A stretch of DNA of 64,000 bases, from the NCBI GenBank assembly GCA_037954665.1, contig JBBMOL010000136.1, forward strand, positions 1,116,001-1,180,000. The letters run 5' to 3'. The position numbers and the translations under genes were made by a program. Positions 32,151 through 44,203 of this stretch are shown here, one piece after another (the stretch's first letter is position 1; each line of letters opens with the position of its first letter). The DNA comes from Laguncularia racemosa. Lineage: Eukaryota > Streptophyta > Magnoliopsida > Myrtales > Combretaceae. The notes under the pieces were generated by a model. That model saw only the letters and a program-made list of their open reading frames with translations, did no database searches and was not told the DNA's origin.

Positions 32151-33953
32151 ACTCTAGCTCTAGTAATTATCCTTGTGTCCACTTGATTCCTATCAAGTAG
32201 CACCCATGAGATAGCCCACCTTACCACGACCCTTAACCATGAGTTTAACTGATTGGACATATTTGTGGAAATCAACTCCATTTCAACTTATGTTGTGTTA
32301 TTATTATTTGTATTCATTATTAGGAAAAAATGTTGGATTTATACATGAAAATTCTTCTGAACTTATCCAAAAATTTATTTAGGGACAATTACAAGTGATA
32401 ATATTGTATAGATAAGTGTTCACATGATACTAATAATTAAGCAGAGTATTGTCCTAAACTTACATCTTTAAAGAAACAAGAAGATTCTCCCAACGAGCCT
32501 TGGCAAAATGGAGGGTTCTCTCTAATGAATCCACACCATAAATTCCAATCACAAAGGTAAGAGCTCTAACAACGAAACACATAAAATGCCAATTTCACAA
32601 ATAAATCTCTCATTGACTAGATTTGTAACCCATACACATGACCAAGTGGCAATAGTGATCACAACCATCATTCGTATTAAACTATCAATTATCAATATCA
32701 ACCTTATAGAAAATATATAAGTAGCAAAAATAATTTCAATATGAATTAGTGGGACAGGTAATAACACTCAAACCTGATTGCTATATATTAATGGACTTCA
32801 CAATAATACACAATCCTCTAAAACAACAAGATCTCCCAGGCATCATCTGCTGTTCATTCACATGCTTTAGAAAGTTTTCAAGCCAAATGAAGAGTTCTAA
32901 GGATTTTGTTGCTCTTCCTAAATAATTATCTAAATTCCTTTTGTTTTTTTTGTCTTCCTTAAACAAATGGCAAATCCTCTGCCTTCCTGATAAAATCTGC
33001 GTGAAAGACACTAAGACTATGGGTACATTTGTTTGATGGGAAAATGTTTCTGGATTCAAAAATGGAAAGCTTCTTGTTTAATGGATTGGTTTGATGAAAC
33101 AAATTTTTTCCATTAAATGACAATGCACCATTATGAATGAAGACAATAACCTCCTTTCTGAAGATAATCATTTTCCTGCATTTTGTGACTGCTCCATATG
33201 AACAACAACTATCACTGGCACTTGCCAACAGCCACCACCATTACCTTCATCCCCTCTCATCACTCTATGCCAGTACGTAACACCAAGATCTTTATTAACA
33301 ACACACCATCACCATCATGGACACTCAAAAATATTATAGGGTAACGTTAACAGGTGCTGGGCACACGGAAAGAACCATATAAACATGTTTTAATTGCTTG
33401 TTTTTAAAAAGGTTTCATTATAATGCAATCTAGGTGATTATAGTTATTGTGAAGCAAAAACGCTCAAGAATACATCCTAAAACCATGCTAATTTTACCCA
33501 GTAATTGGACCGATTTCATAATGTAACCCCACACGTTAAACCACATAGAAACCCAGTTAAAGCATCCGCAATCTTAACGTAATAATCCTCGAAAAATTAG
33601 CAATTGATTTCAAATTCCGTCCTAAAATTATAAAAGAAAAAAAATCAAATAATTGAATAGAAAAGACCTAATTCAGCATTGAGATGGCAACTGACTTTAA
33701 GAATCAATACATATGTAATGAATGAAACAGGTGAAAAGGAGATTCAATTGCAAGAATGATTAATCGAAGTTGGTACCTGAGAATTTCGTCAAAGTGGTTG
33801 AATCATTGAGCAAGAAATTCAGAAATTCATAATTTTCAATCCAGTTCCTTATTCTTTAATCCAACGCGTAGGCTGGAAAGACTAGAGAAATGCAACGATG
33901 TCGTTTGACTGCTAACAGCTACAACAGGAAAGTATATACCCACCCGTAATTTT

Positions 33954-33955
<2 letters not shown>
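32151..33955. other. Intergenic; possible minus-strand gene leader, no identifiable protein
   Basis: Composition is more even than in the surrounding AT-rich DNA. On the minus strand 33910-33790 looks like an untranslated first exon ending TTCTCAG|GTACC, and 32560-32465 looks like an exon ending in a good donor AAAGAT|GTAAGT. I could not connect them into a protein and recognise no family, so no gene is called. Confidence 0.3.

Positions 33956-33991
<36 letters not shown>
33956..33991. repeat. (AT)n microsatellite
   Basis: About 18 AT units without interruption. Confidence 0.9.
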
Positions 33992-33994
<3 letters not shown>

Positions 33995-34359
33995 CTAGAA
34001 ATGTGAGGCCGGTCAGAAAAATTTTATGTGTAGAATGTATAGGCCTCGTGGGGTAGGCCGCATCAATGCAAGTGTAAGTTGGCCTGCATAGCTCGTACAA
34101 TATTTAAAAAGAGAACACACAAAGAAAAACTGCAAAAAAACAAATTAAAAGTTGCAATTAGATCTACCTACTGCTCCTAACTCCCAAGTCCAATCCCACC
34201 CTCCTCTTTCCTTTCACTCTCACTTTTCAATCCTCTCCTCTCATTGTTGTCTCTCTCATATCCTCATCTCGCTATTGTCTTGTCTTCTCGTTCTTGTCTG
34301 TTGTTTTGGTCTCGCACTCATAGTTGCATCGTTACTGGCTCACAAGTCATGCCTTGGGC
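33992..34359. other. Left flank of the CRM-like insertion
   Basis: CT-rich stretch (34185-34320) with no recognised gene. It was continuous with 40144-40460 before the retroelement inserted, as shown by TGGGC on both sides. Confidence 0.6.
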
Positions 34360-34953
34360 TGACGCAGCGCGGAAAGTGTAAAACAATACGAGACCGATTC
34401 TAGGATTGGTCTCTCGATCAAGTAAAGAATAATTATGAGTTATTCCTTGGAAAAACCTCAATTGCACACAATTGAGAAAGCAGAGAAACTCTTCTCTAAA
34501 AGTGTATATAGAATAATGAGTAATAGCTAATCCTAAATTGACCTAGCAACTATATATACTCCTCAGGAAAATACGTAAAAAAAAGAAATATATATGTACA
34601 CGTGTAAATAAATATAAGTATACACGTTCGTCATCTGTTGTGTACACGGCCGTGCATGAAAGCCGTGTAGGTTTCGGGGAATATTTCTGACATAATACAC
34701 GACCGTGCCTCCTGGCCGTGTAAGAGGCTATATACGTTTCTGGGAATTATTCTAGTATATCACACGACCGTGCATTCTGACCGTGTATAAGGCCGTGTAT
34801 GCTTCTGAGAGTCATCTTGACACAATACACGGCCATGCCTCTTAGCCGTGTATCAAACCGTGTATATTTCTAGGAACTGCCAGATATATTACACGTTCGT
34901 GCCTTGTAAAAGACACGCCCAATCAACCCGTGTCAACTACGATGCTTGCATCA
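34360..34953 (-). repeat. 3' LTR of the CRM-like element
   Basis: 594 bp on the plus strand from TGACGCAGCGCGG to TTGCATCA. Contains about five units with a CACGGCCGTGC-like core at roughly 34645, 34698, 34763, 34826 and 34893. Slightly longer than its partner because of small indels. Confidence 0.9.
34640..34905. repeat. Palindromic CACGGCCGTG tandem units in the CRM-like LTR
   Basis: About five units spaced 53-67 bp apart. Each has ACACGGCCGTGC or a one- or two-base variant, then a second GCCGTGTA half, then TTTCTGGGAAT-like filler. The core is a perfect palindrome when unmutated. The other LTR has the same array at 39840-40100. Confidence 0.8.
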
Positions 34954-35869
34954 TTCTCTTCCGCCAATGAAGAACTCGACCCCGAGTTCTCTTCAGGATA
35001 TAATGGTGTGTCATCGGGGTGAAAAAGAGATAAATCTGCTACATTGAAAGTACACGAGATATTCATATCTTCGGGAAGCTTTACAATATACGCGTTGTCA
35101 TTTATCTTGCGCACTACTTCGTAAGGCCTATATTTCTTTGGCTGGAGTTTCTCATATCTGCCCGTAGGGAAACACTCTTTCCGAAGATAGACCATCACCT
35201 GATCTCCCACGTCAAACAGTTTCTTCCGCCTATGTTTATCCGCAGCCCCTTTATATCGGGTATTGGCTTCTTCTATCTTCCGTCTGACTTCCGCTGTGGT
35301 GATTTGGCATTGTTCAACCATTTGTTTAGCATCGACGTTACCCACCATCCCCTTGGGTAGCTTGATTAAGTCCAGCGTGTGTTGTGGCGTTTTGGTGTAC
35401 ACTACCGAGAACGATGATCTTCCAATAGTTCGATGGACGGAACTATTGTAACAAACTCAGCTTGAGCCAACACTTGATCCCACTGCCCTGGCTTCTCACG
35501 GCAAATACTTCTAATGAGGTTTCCGAGGGTCCGATTGGTTACTTCTGTCTGACCATCGGTTTGAGGGTGAGCTGTACTGCTGTAATTCAGGGATGAGTCA
35601 AACATGTACCAAAGAGTCCTCCAAAAATGGCTAAGGAACTTGCTATCTCTATCGAAGGTGATGGACTTTGGGACCCCATGTAGGCGCACCACTTCCTTAA
35701 AGAATAGCCGTGCGATTGCCCGTGCATCAGCGGTCTTCCTGCAGGGAATAAAGTGCGCTATCTTGGAAAACCTGTCAACTACAACAAAAACAGAGTCAGC
35801 ATCCCGTTGGGTACGAGGCAAACCAAGTACAAAGTCCATTGATAGGTCTTCCCAAATGTTCGCCGGCAC
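34923..35869 (-). pseudogene. Integrase core and C-terminus (CRM-like)
   Basis: The catalytic core starts after 35869 with WEDLSMDFVLGLPRTQRDAD (first catalytic D), then GVPKSITFDRDSKFLSHFW (second D) and HPQTDGQTEVTNRTLGNL (E). A frame change near 35402-35410 separates the end of the core from the C-terminal part (34923-35402), which has YLRKECFPTGRYEKLQPKKY and VKLPEDMNISCTFNVADL. I do not see a chromodomain of the standard length. The frame stops just short of the polypurine tract. Confidence 0.85.
34954..34965 (-). other. Polypurine tract (CRM-like)
   Basis: Minus strand GGCGGAAGAGAA directly next to the 3' LTR. Confidence 0.6.
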
Positions 35870-36163
35870 AAGGAGAGGAGTATACAGGCCAGTGTTCTAG
35901 GATTGCCCCTTCGACACTTGGCAAATATAACACCTTTCCACAATTCTATACACATCCCTCCTTAACCGAGGCCAAAAGTACCTTTCGGCAACTGCAGCTA
36001 AGGTCTTGTCTTGGCCTATATGTCCTGCTAATCCACCACCGTGCAGGTCTCGAATAAGTTTTTCCCGTAAGGACGACTCAGGAATACACAGTTGATTCCC
36101 CTTTATCAGGTATCCGTTGTGAATATAGTAGTCGTCACAAGGCTCCCTATTGGCGCATTTACT
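35870..36163 (-). pseudogene. Integrase zinc-binding N-terminus (CRM-like)
   Basis: In the frame upstream of the integrase core: LRDLHGGGLAGHIGQDKTLA, RYFWPRLRRDVYRIVERC and YICQ, giving the H-H-C-C zinc finger (H in LHGG, H in GHIG, C in ERC, C in YIC). It is bounded by stop codons at about 35897 and at 36164-36166. Confidence 0.75.
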
Positions 36164-36895
36164 CTATGTTTCTTTAAAATCTCCATCCCCTTCGTACAAC
36201 TCCTTTAGCCTTTCGAACCCGACAATGTTCGCACTCAGAGTGAGTAGGACATCAGCTCTTCTACTTAGGGTGTCCGCCACCTTGTTTTGCACACCTGACT
36301 TATGCATCAATCTGAAAGGAAATCTTTGTAAGAACTCAATCCACCTTGCATGCATGTCCTTACTTATTCGAGTTTGGCTGTGTTTTAGAGCCCCGCAATC
36401 CGAGTACAAGATGAACTCCTTTCCAACCAAATAATGTTCCCACACTTTTAGAGCTCTTACCAGGGTATAAAACTCCTTATCATATGTAAACCAACTCCTC
36501 TTGGCTTCACACAACTTTTCGCCATAGAATGCTATTGGTCTTTTCTCCTGTGACAACACCGCACCAATCCCAACTCCACTAGCGTCACAATCCACCTCAA
36601 ATAACCTGTCAAAATCCGGTAGCGCTAATACAGGGGCACTACACAGTCGTCTCTTTAGGTCTACAAAACTCACTTCAGCCTCTTCGCCCCATCGAAATTT
36701 CCCTTTCTTTAAACATTCGGTTAAGGGAGCAGCGACTGTACTGAAGTGTTTAATAAACCTCCTATAGAAGCTAGTCAAACTGGGAAAACTTCTCAATTCA
36801 GTAATGGCTTTTGGGGTAGGCCACTCTATAATCACTTTTACTTTCTCATCATCCACCATCACCCCCTCACTGCTGACTATGAACCCAAGGAACAA
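36164..36895 (-). pseudogene. Reverse transcriptase thumb and RNase H (CRM-like)
   Basis: Continues from the RT palm in the same frame after a single TGA. Shows LGFIVSSEGVMVDDEKVK, FYRRFIKHFSTVAAPLTECL, then RNase H landmarks LFEVDCDASGVGIGAVLSQ (first catalytic D), WFTYDKEFYTLVRALKVWEH (E) and FILYSDCGALKH (D). The RNase H active-site residues look present. It ends near FERLKELYEGDGDF. Confidence 0.85.
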
Positions 36896-36898
36896 TAG

Positions 36899-38212
36899 TC
36901 ATCTTGACAAAAATGTGTATTTCTTTAAATTGGCGTACAATTTATTCTCTTTTAACACAGACATAACATACCTCAAATGTTCAAGGTGTTCTTCCTCAGA
37001 TTTACTGAACACCAAGATATCATCAAAATACACTACAATGAAACGACCATTAAAGGGTTTTAGTACCTGGTTCATCACACGCATGAAGATGCTTGGTGCG
37101 TTACTGAGACCAAACGGCATCACTAACCATTCATACAACCCCTCTTTTGTTTTGAACGTCGTCTTCCATTCATCTCCAAGGCGGATCCGAATCTGACGGT
37201 ATCCACTCCTCAGATCTATCTTGGAGAAGATAGTGGCTCTACTCAACCTGTCCAACATATCCTCCAGGCGTGGTATGGGAAACTTGTATCCTATTCTGAT
37301 CTTATTGATAGCCCTGCTATCAACACACATCCTCCAGCTTCCATCTTTCTTGGGAGTCAATAACGCTGGGACCGCACACGGGCTCAAGTTGTCCTGGATA
37401 AACCCCTTGTCCAATAGCCCTTGGACCTTATCTTGTAGAATTTCGGTTTCCTTAAGGCTCATCCTATAGTGTGGTAAATTTGGGAGACTTGCTCCAGGCA
37501 CCAAGTCTATCTGATGCTGGATGTCCCTCAAAGGCGGTAGTCCCTCAGTTAGGTCATCAGGAGCCACCTCCTTATACTCTTCCAGTAAACTCTTTACTGC
37601 TTCAGGTATTTCCACACTAGCTGCATTTTCCCCAGCCGCCACATCTTTTCCTATTAGAGCATGGACCACCCATGACTCCTTTAAAACTTCAACCAAGTCT
37701 TTCTCCGATTGGGTGACGGTTAAGAAAGAACGACTTTCTGCCCTCTTCTCCTTCAAACATCCCTCCTTCTTCAGCGGCAACAATGTATACCTCACACCCC
37801 CTTTCTCTAACCTGTACACATTCTCCTTTCCCGCGTGTTGTGCGTTCACATCAAATTGCCATGGCCTACCAAATAAGATATGACAGGCATCCATGTCCAC
37901 AATATCACAAAAGACCTCATCGCGGTACTTCCCTATTGAGAATGGTACTCTACATCTTTCCTTCACCTCGATCCTCTCTGCAGCTTTGATCCATCCTATA
38001 GTGTATGGGTTTGGGTGTTTTTTGATAGGTAGCTGCAACTGCTTCACAACTTCACTTCCTATGATATTTTCACAACTTCCACTATCTACTATCAGTTCAA
38101 ACACCTTCCCACCAATAGCACACCTTGTGCGAAACAACTGGTGTCGTTGTGTGATCTCTTCCTGTTTCGGGGTTAGCATCATCCGCCTAATCACATAGGT
38201 TGGTTCTGCCAC
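36899..38212 (-). pseudogene. Aspartic protease and reverse transcriptase palm (CRM-like)
   Basis: A 437-residue open stretch. Protease: FELIVDSGSCENII with the catalytic D-S-G, and ACHILFGRPWQFDVNAQH. RT: HYRMSLKETEILQDKVQGLL, WRMCVDSRAINKI, FSKIDLRSGYRQIRI (catalytic D), LVMPFGLSNAPSIFMRVMN and VYFDDILVFSKS with the Y-F-D-D box. Then an in-frame TGA at 36899-36901 interrupts the fold before the thumb. Catalytic residues are preserved, so the stop is the main visible lesion in this part. Confidence 0.9.
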
Positions 38213-39535
38213 CTCTTCCTCCTCCTCATAGTACTCATCCTCTCCATTAAGTTCACAACATATCTCATCTTCATCCCCTCTATCAAGAATGTTAGCACTT
38301 CTCCTAGCAGGACATTCATTTGATTTATGACCAGGTTGGTTACATTGGAAACACTTACTTAAGATAGGCTTGGCATATGGGTTACTCTGCCTCTAGGTTC
38401 CCCTAGGTTCTATCGGTCTCTTTCCCTCAATCTTTTCTTCTTTCTTGGCGTTTTCCTCACTAGGTTTGAGTGCAGCGCCTTTGTTCTTCTCAAATCCCGA
38501 CTTACTACTACTGCCTACAGCATCACTAACATACCCCTTTCTTCCACCTCCATACCTACCACTCTGCTCCTGCACCATCAATTCAGCTCGGAGGGCCAAG
38601 TTCTTTGCTTCAAGCAGATTCCTTACCATTGTGACCCCTATTTTATCCTTGATCTAGAGCTTCAGGCCTTCTACATATCGTGCTACTTGCTGGCCTTCAC
38701 TCTCCCTCAAGTCGTTCCGTTCGGCCAATCTCATGAACTCAGTGGTATATTCGTGCACTGACTGCTGCCCTTGACGACACCGCTGATATTGTTGGAACAA
38801 TATCTGCTCATAGTTTAGAGGGAGAAAATCGTGTTGCAACAATTGTTTCATGCGATACCACGTTCTCACCAGATGCTTACCCTCTCTTTGCCTCCTGTTC
38901 TGCAGTCTCTCCCACCATGCCGAGGCTCCACTCTCCAGCCTGCATGCCACCAGCCTCACCCGGCGGTCTTCCGGAATTTCCATGTAGTCGAAAAACCGAT
39001 CCACTTCGGAAATCTAATATAGGAAACCTTCAATATTAAGGCTGCCGTCAAATCACGGGATGTCGACCTTCAGGCGGTAATCTCCCTCGTCTCCTTGATC
39101 ACACCCTCTATGGTTTCTTCGGTAATCACCGTCCCTATGGTTGTTTCCATACTGAATCACCCGATAGCCACCACCGTTACCACCGTGCCCTCGCTGTGGT
39201 CTACCTCCATACGGGCCTTCGTATTCATCGCTAGAGTCGTCATCCTCTAACCGTCCCCACCTGTTCTCAACAATAGGTCGGACCATCTGTCCACCGTAGA
39301 CATCAACTGTCCATGGAAGATTCCTACAAACACCCCTAACCCTATTGGGGCCTACTGCTATGGCGTCGAAACACTCGATCAGTTCATCAAGGCACCGTTC
39401 TATACGCCCGACCTTCTGATGCATAGTGTCAAACTTTGCCCTCGGAACCCATTGATGGGCTCCTTGTGATCTCGCATCTTGAACACCATCAAGAACACGA
39501 CCGCCATCATCGCCTTGATGAGTTGACATCTCCGC
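38213..39535 (-). pseudogene. gag polyprotein (CRM-like), several in-frame stops
   Basis: Begins at 39529 (MSTHQGDDGG) close to the primer-binding site. The pieces 39053-39529, 38654-39004 and 38393-38629 are in one reading register separated by stops. Features: glycine- and arginine-rich N-terminal half, gag core with VRLVACRLESGASAWWERLQ, YHQ-like FQQYQRCRQGQQSVHEYTTE, and a CCHC knuckle CFQCNQPGHKSNEC at about 38340-38300. The stop at 39014-39016 (TAG) sits where related gags have tryptophan. Confidence 0.85.
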
Positions 39536-39544
39536 AGGAAATTA

Positions 39545-39560
39545 CCTTACTCTGATACCA
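39545..39560 (-). other. Primer-binding site, initiator-Met type (CRM-like)
   Basis: Minus strand TGGTATCAGAGTAAGG, two bases from the 5' LTR. Confidence 0.85.
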
Positions 39561-39562
39561 AC

Positions 39563-40143
39563 TGACGCAGCGCGGAAAGCGTAAAACAATATGAGGCCAA
39601 TTCTAGGATTGGTCTCTCGATCAAGTAAAGAATAATTATGAGTTATTCCTTAGAAAAACCTCAATTGCGCACAATCAAGAAAGCAGAGAAACTCTTCTCT
39701 AAAAGTGTATATAGAATAATGAGTAATAGCTAACCCTAAATTGACCTAGCAACTATATATACTCCTCAGGAAAATACGTAAAAAAAGAAATATATATGTA
39801 CACGTGTAAATAAATATAAGTATACACGTTCGTCATCTGTCGTGTATACGGCCGTGCATGAAGGCCATGTAGGCTTCGGGGAATATTTCTGACATAATAC
39901 ACGGCCGTGCCTCCTGGCCGTGTACGTTTCTGGGAATCATTCTGGTATATCACACGGCCGTGCCTTCTGACCATGTATAAGGCCGTGTATGCTTCTAAGA
40001 GTCATCCTGACACAATATATGGCCGTGCCTCCTAGCCGTGTATCAGACCTTGTATATTTCTGGAAACTGCCAAATACATTACACGGTCGTGCCTTGTAAA
40101 AGACACGCCCAATCAGCCCGTGTTAGCTACGATGCCCGCATCA
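39563..40143 (-). repeat. 5' LTR of the CRM-like element
   Basis: 581 bp, TGACGCAGCGCGG to CCGCATCA, collinear with 34360-34953 with scattered transitions and small indels; clearly older than the Copia pair at 50 kb. Same palindromic unit array. Confidence 0.9.
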
Positions 40144-40148
40144 TGGGC

Positions 40149-40460
40149 TCACCTCAGTCCTTAGTCCTTACAGAACCACATGTATGTACTAATCCAGTCA
40201 CAGTCGTTGCTTTGCCGTTGTCTCAGTCACCAATCCACCATCTCCTCATTATCGTTGTCGCTGTTGCCAAGCATGGTGAGTTGGCTCGCATTGTCATTGT
40301 CCCCATCCTTGTTGTTGTTGTCGTCGTCGTCATTGTCATCATTGTTGTCTCCTTTGTGTGCAAGGCAAGCAAGCTTGCGTTGACCTATAGGGCAAGGTGG
40401 GCCAACATGGGTCGACTTGCTTTGACCCATAAGCCTATGCAAGTCGAGGCGAACTAGCCC
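40149..40460. other. Right flank of the CRM-like insertion, trinucleotide-rich
   Basis: Was joined to 34150-34359 before insertion. Contains a GTT/GTC/ATT trinucleotide-rich run at about 40287-40352. Open frames here on both strands are low-complexity products of that run, and I do not call a gene. Confidence 0.5.
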
Positions 40461-43329
40461 GTTTTTCTTGTTTTCCCAACTCTTTATGTGTGTGTAACCC
40501 TTAATTTTGTCCTTTAATATTTAATTATTTTAGACATTCCTAAAATGATCTACCTTATTAAGATCCAAGATGGTTTGCAGTTTTACTTTTCATATTATCA
40601 AATAAAAGATGTCACGATTGCACTCACTAAAGCACATTTTTTTCATCATTGGATTTACAATTATTAGGAAAATATCGATACATATCTTAACAAACTATTT
40701 AAGATTAGGAAATGAAAATGTATGTTTTTTTTAATTATTATTTCATGTATTTTAAGAGAAGAAGTGTATTTATTTATTTTTAACATTAACATTATTAATT
40801 CATTATTACATATATGAATAAGGCTTGAAGTAAGGTATGGAATACATGGGAAGCAAAAAAAGACGATAAGTGGCAAAAAGCACCTTCTAATTTCATGTTG
40901 TAATTTTCAGCCCCAAGGGAGATAAAGGGAATATCATCAATGTTGGTACATTTGGATTTAGGCGATTTAATAGATAAAATTTTATTCTTTTATAATTTAC
41001 TATATGTATTTTGAAATAAAGTACAATTTAATATCTCTATTAGGTGCTAAATTATAAAAAAAAAAGAGTACTAAATTATTCAAATCTAAAGATATAAATG
41101 CTGAAATTGTCTTTATCTTGCCTCAAGGACTAAGCTTTTGAGGCCATAAATGCATCTCTCTACCATATATGGCCAAAAGGGGGATTACAACCATGCGATA
41201 GAACTCAGGTCACATAAATGCACTTGTCAAAAGTGGAAAATGTACAAAAAAAAATTCTTACTTGCATATATGCAACGATGAGTAAAATGCACACGAATTG
41301 TTCAACTTTATATTGATTACTAGTATATATGAAAGCATATGTACACTCTTTTAAGCCTTAAGCTAGTGAGGCCAATTGGATCCCATTTGAAATCCTTATA
41401 TAGCATTTGAATACTCGCCAAGTATGTAAACACAGTAGGCCTAAAGAAAAACAGTTTCAAAGTCAAATAGATTTTTGAGAGTTATTTTGTAGTGTTACAT
41501 GTAATATGTGTAGAAGAAAATGCCCTAAGCAAAATAAACCACAAATTACCAATTTGTTTGGACAATAAACTTAAAACCCCAAGCTCATAAAGACTCATTC
41601 AATAGGTCACTTAGGTTTAAATAATAACTCCCAAAATGCTAACCTGATTGGGTTTAGTGACCAAATTAAACAATCTAGGATCTAAGAAAATAACAATAAT
41701 AATTAGACAATTGAATGAATGAGATCAACAGTAAAAGTAATCTAATTAGTAAGGAAAGGAACTAACATGAATAAACTTAGCCCTACCTTAGTAAATAAAA
41801 AGTAATCAATTATGCGATTATATAAAACTAATTCATTAAATTAGTATATGAAAATTTAAATGGTACTTATATACGGAAATCGCTATAAGAAGTAAGAAAT
41901 AAGGGAAAAAAAACATTTACTACAAGAGTTGGAAATTTAACCGTAAGACAATTATCAAAGATAAATATGATAAAAAGTAATGACAAGGCCAAATTGCCCT
42001 AGAAGTAAAAATAGAAAATAAAAAGTAAAAATAGAATGATAAATAATAAAATACTATAGTAAATAGATCATAAACAAAGGTAAAAGACATGACCTAGTGT
42101 GTCTTACATGAAAGGCATAGCCGTGGAAACATTAAATCATGTCTACTAATAAAACAAAGATATTTTTATAAAAGTAATAAAATAATATGGTAAAGTATTA
42201 AAATATGACATAATGCCCAATAAAAACAACAACAAAATGCCAACTAAATGTCAAATCAACTCCATAAATGGCAAACAACCTATGACACGTCTTAAAAATA
42301 TCCAACAAAGTTTGTAAATAAGGGAAAAAAATTTGAAAAAAAAATACTAGAAAATTTCCCAAATTAAAAAAAAAATCATTAAAAATTCACTAGGTTTCTA
42401 AAAATCATGAAAATTTAAACCATCATCTATTTGCATGTTAATAACATGTGATTAATTTTTCATAATTTTATCTTAAGTAAATAATTAAAAGTTAAAATTT
42501 GAACGTTGACTAGCTTAGTATAAATACCACCCACCCCTTCTATTTACTCTACACTCAAGTTTTTGGCCCTTAAAATTAGTAAGAGGTGATTTTTGGGTTT
42601 TATCCTCTCTTTACAAGTGGCACAAAACTCATTTGGTGGTGGTAAAAGTGAGTGAGTAACCCTATTTTATGAAGTATCCACTCATGTCATTGCTTAACTA
42701 GATAGGTTCAAAGTGGATACTTAGGGTCACATGGTGGGTTCTAAGTATAGATTTTTAGAAAGCTACTCCCATGGGATAGGGTATGCGTATGAGATCTTTC
42801 TATTTTGTATCCACCATAAAATTTGAACTTTAAGATATCTAGTACTTAACTTATAAAAAAATGATTAAATTATATTAATACATAAATAGTAAATAATAAC
42901 ATTATATTTTTCAATCAATAAATATTTTAGTAAAAGAAAAAAGAAAAGGAGGCTAAACTTATAAGGTAATAATCTAAATGGTTAAACTAATGCTGCTTCT
43001 CTCACTTGACGTTTTCCGTTTATCCCTTGTTCTTACCCATTTTTTTTTCCAACTTTATGTTTTCCATTCTTTAACCTCATTCTTTTCTATTTGTTATATG
43101 TAGTAAAATTACATAAATTTGAAATAGTGAGGAGAAGAAAAAATACTTTTTTTTTTAATTTTATAGATTTTGCTATATCTTCCATAGGTTTACATATGAA
43201 TAATTTATAATATCATATATAAGTTACTTTTTTTTTTAATATCATATAAAATTGAATTTCATAGGAAGAAAGGAAAAAAATTATAAGTTCAAGGGTATCC
43301 TATATCTTATAGGTTTTATAAGGTACGTG
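40461..43329. other. AT-rich intergenic, possibly old LTR sequence
   Basis: No gene. A TATAAATACCACCCACCCCTTC word at 42517 followed by a CTCTACACTCAAGTTTTTGG leader resembles promoter and early transcript of a large plant Ty3 LTR, but I found no partner LTR, primer-binding site or coding region. Confidence 0.3.
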
Positions 43330-43973
43330 TAAGGCTAGGCAAAAAAAAAAAAAAAGTTGAATCATAAACCAAACCAAATCATAAATTAAGTTTGAAAAAA
43401 TTGCAAACTAAATTGAACCGCATTGTTTTCTTTTAGGCTTGAAAGAATTATGAACCAAACCGAACCATTTTGAATCATAAGAAGCAAAAAAAAGAAAAAA
43501 AGAAAGGCAATGGAAATCTAGAAAATGTATAACAAAAAAAGAGGATTTCATAATACTTATTCCATTCTTTTTCTTATTTGGTTTTCATTAAGTAACTTAC
43601 TACTTTTTTTATTTCGTATTTTTATTTAAAGACTGATATAAAAAGTGGAATTATCTAAAGAAAGAAGATAAAATCTCCTTAAATATATTAAATGAGTATT
43701 AAAGAAGGTAAGTGATACTAGAGTAATGATAATAAATTAAATTTTTGTTATGTTAAATATAATTTTTTACAACTTATTGACTTATATGTGAAGAAAATTA
43801 ATAACATGTATAAAAATAGTTCAAATCATGGACTAAATTGGATCAAATCGTTTTTTTAGTTGAAAAAATTACAAAATGAACCATATGATTATGTTCAATT
43901 TAGGAAGTAAAATTGAATTGTAATATATGATTCAATTCGATTCGAGGGATGAACGGAATCGTGCCTACCACTA
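43330..43973. mobile_element. hAT-type MITE, 644 bp
   Basis: Ends TAAGGCTAGGCAAAAA and (reverse complement) TAGTGGTAGGCACGAT. The 8-bp flanks GGTACGTG (43322-43329) and GGTACAAG (43974-43981) match at 6 of 8. The interior has repeated AACCAAACC/AACCGAACC words near the left end and their GATTCAATTCGATTC-like counterpart near the right end, a common trait of plant hAT MITEs. No coding capacity. Confidence 0.6.
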
Positions 43974-44195
43974 GGTACAAGGTATTAGGTGGCTCTAAGG
44001 TGTTCCAGGGTAAGTTATGGTTCCAAAACTTATGAACTTGTACATATCTTACCCACTCTATAATTGCTTACCTTTGGTAGTGGTTTTAGTAGTTAAAGAT
44101 TGGTAAGCTTTAGGTTTTCTAAGTTCTTATTTTTCTTTTTTATATTTCATCATGCCCTTTGAGTTGTAAGTACTTTATTCATGTAATATTCTATG

Positions 44196-44203
44196 TTTTT
44201 TTT

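Larger units (their letters stand above)
34360..40143 (-). mobile_element. CRM-like Ty3/Gypsy retrotransposon, full length but decayed
   Basis: 5784 bp with LTRs at 34360-34953 and 39563-40143 and perfect 5-bp duplications TGGGC (34355-34359 and 40144-40148). Minus-strand order: 5' LTR, initiator-Met primer-binding site, gag, protease, reverse transcriptase, RNase H, integrase, polypurine tract, 3' LTR. RT and protease wording, and an integrase tail with FNVADL, match what I know of the CRM (centromeric chromovirus) clade; the clade call is from recall. Stops and a frameshift in gag-pol make it non-autonomous. Confidence 0.9.

Noticed and set aside
34152..34403. 83-residue plus-strand frame
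   Set aside because: Crosses the Ty3 target-site duplication and runs into the LTR, so it did not exist before the insertion.
36804..38198. Several plus-strand frames of 70-130 residues
   Set aside because: Antisense shadows of the CRM-like polyprotein.
40038..40457. Overlapping frames of 67-139 residues on both strands
   Set aside because: Products of LTR end plus GTT/GTC trinucleotide repeats; valine-, serine- or aspartate/asparagine-only runs.
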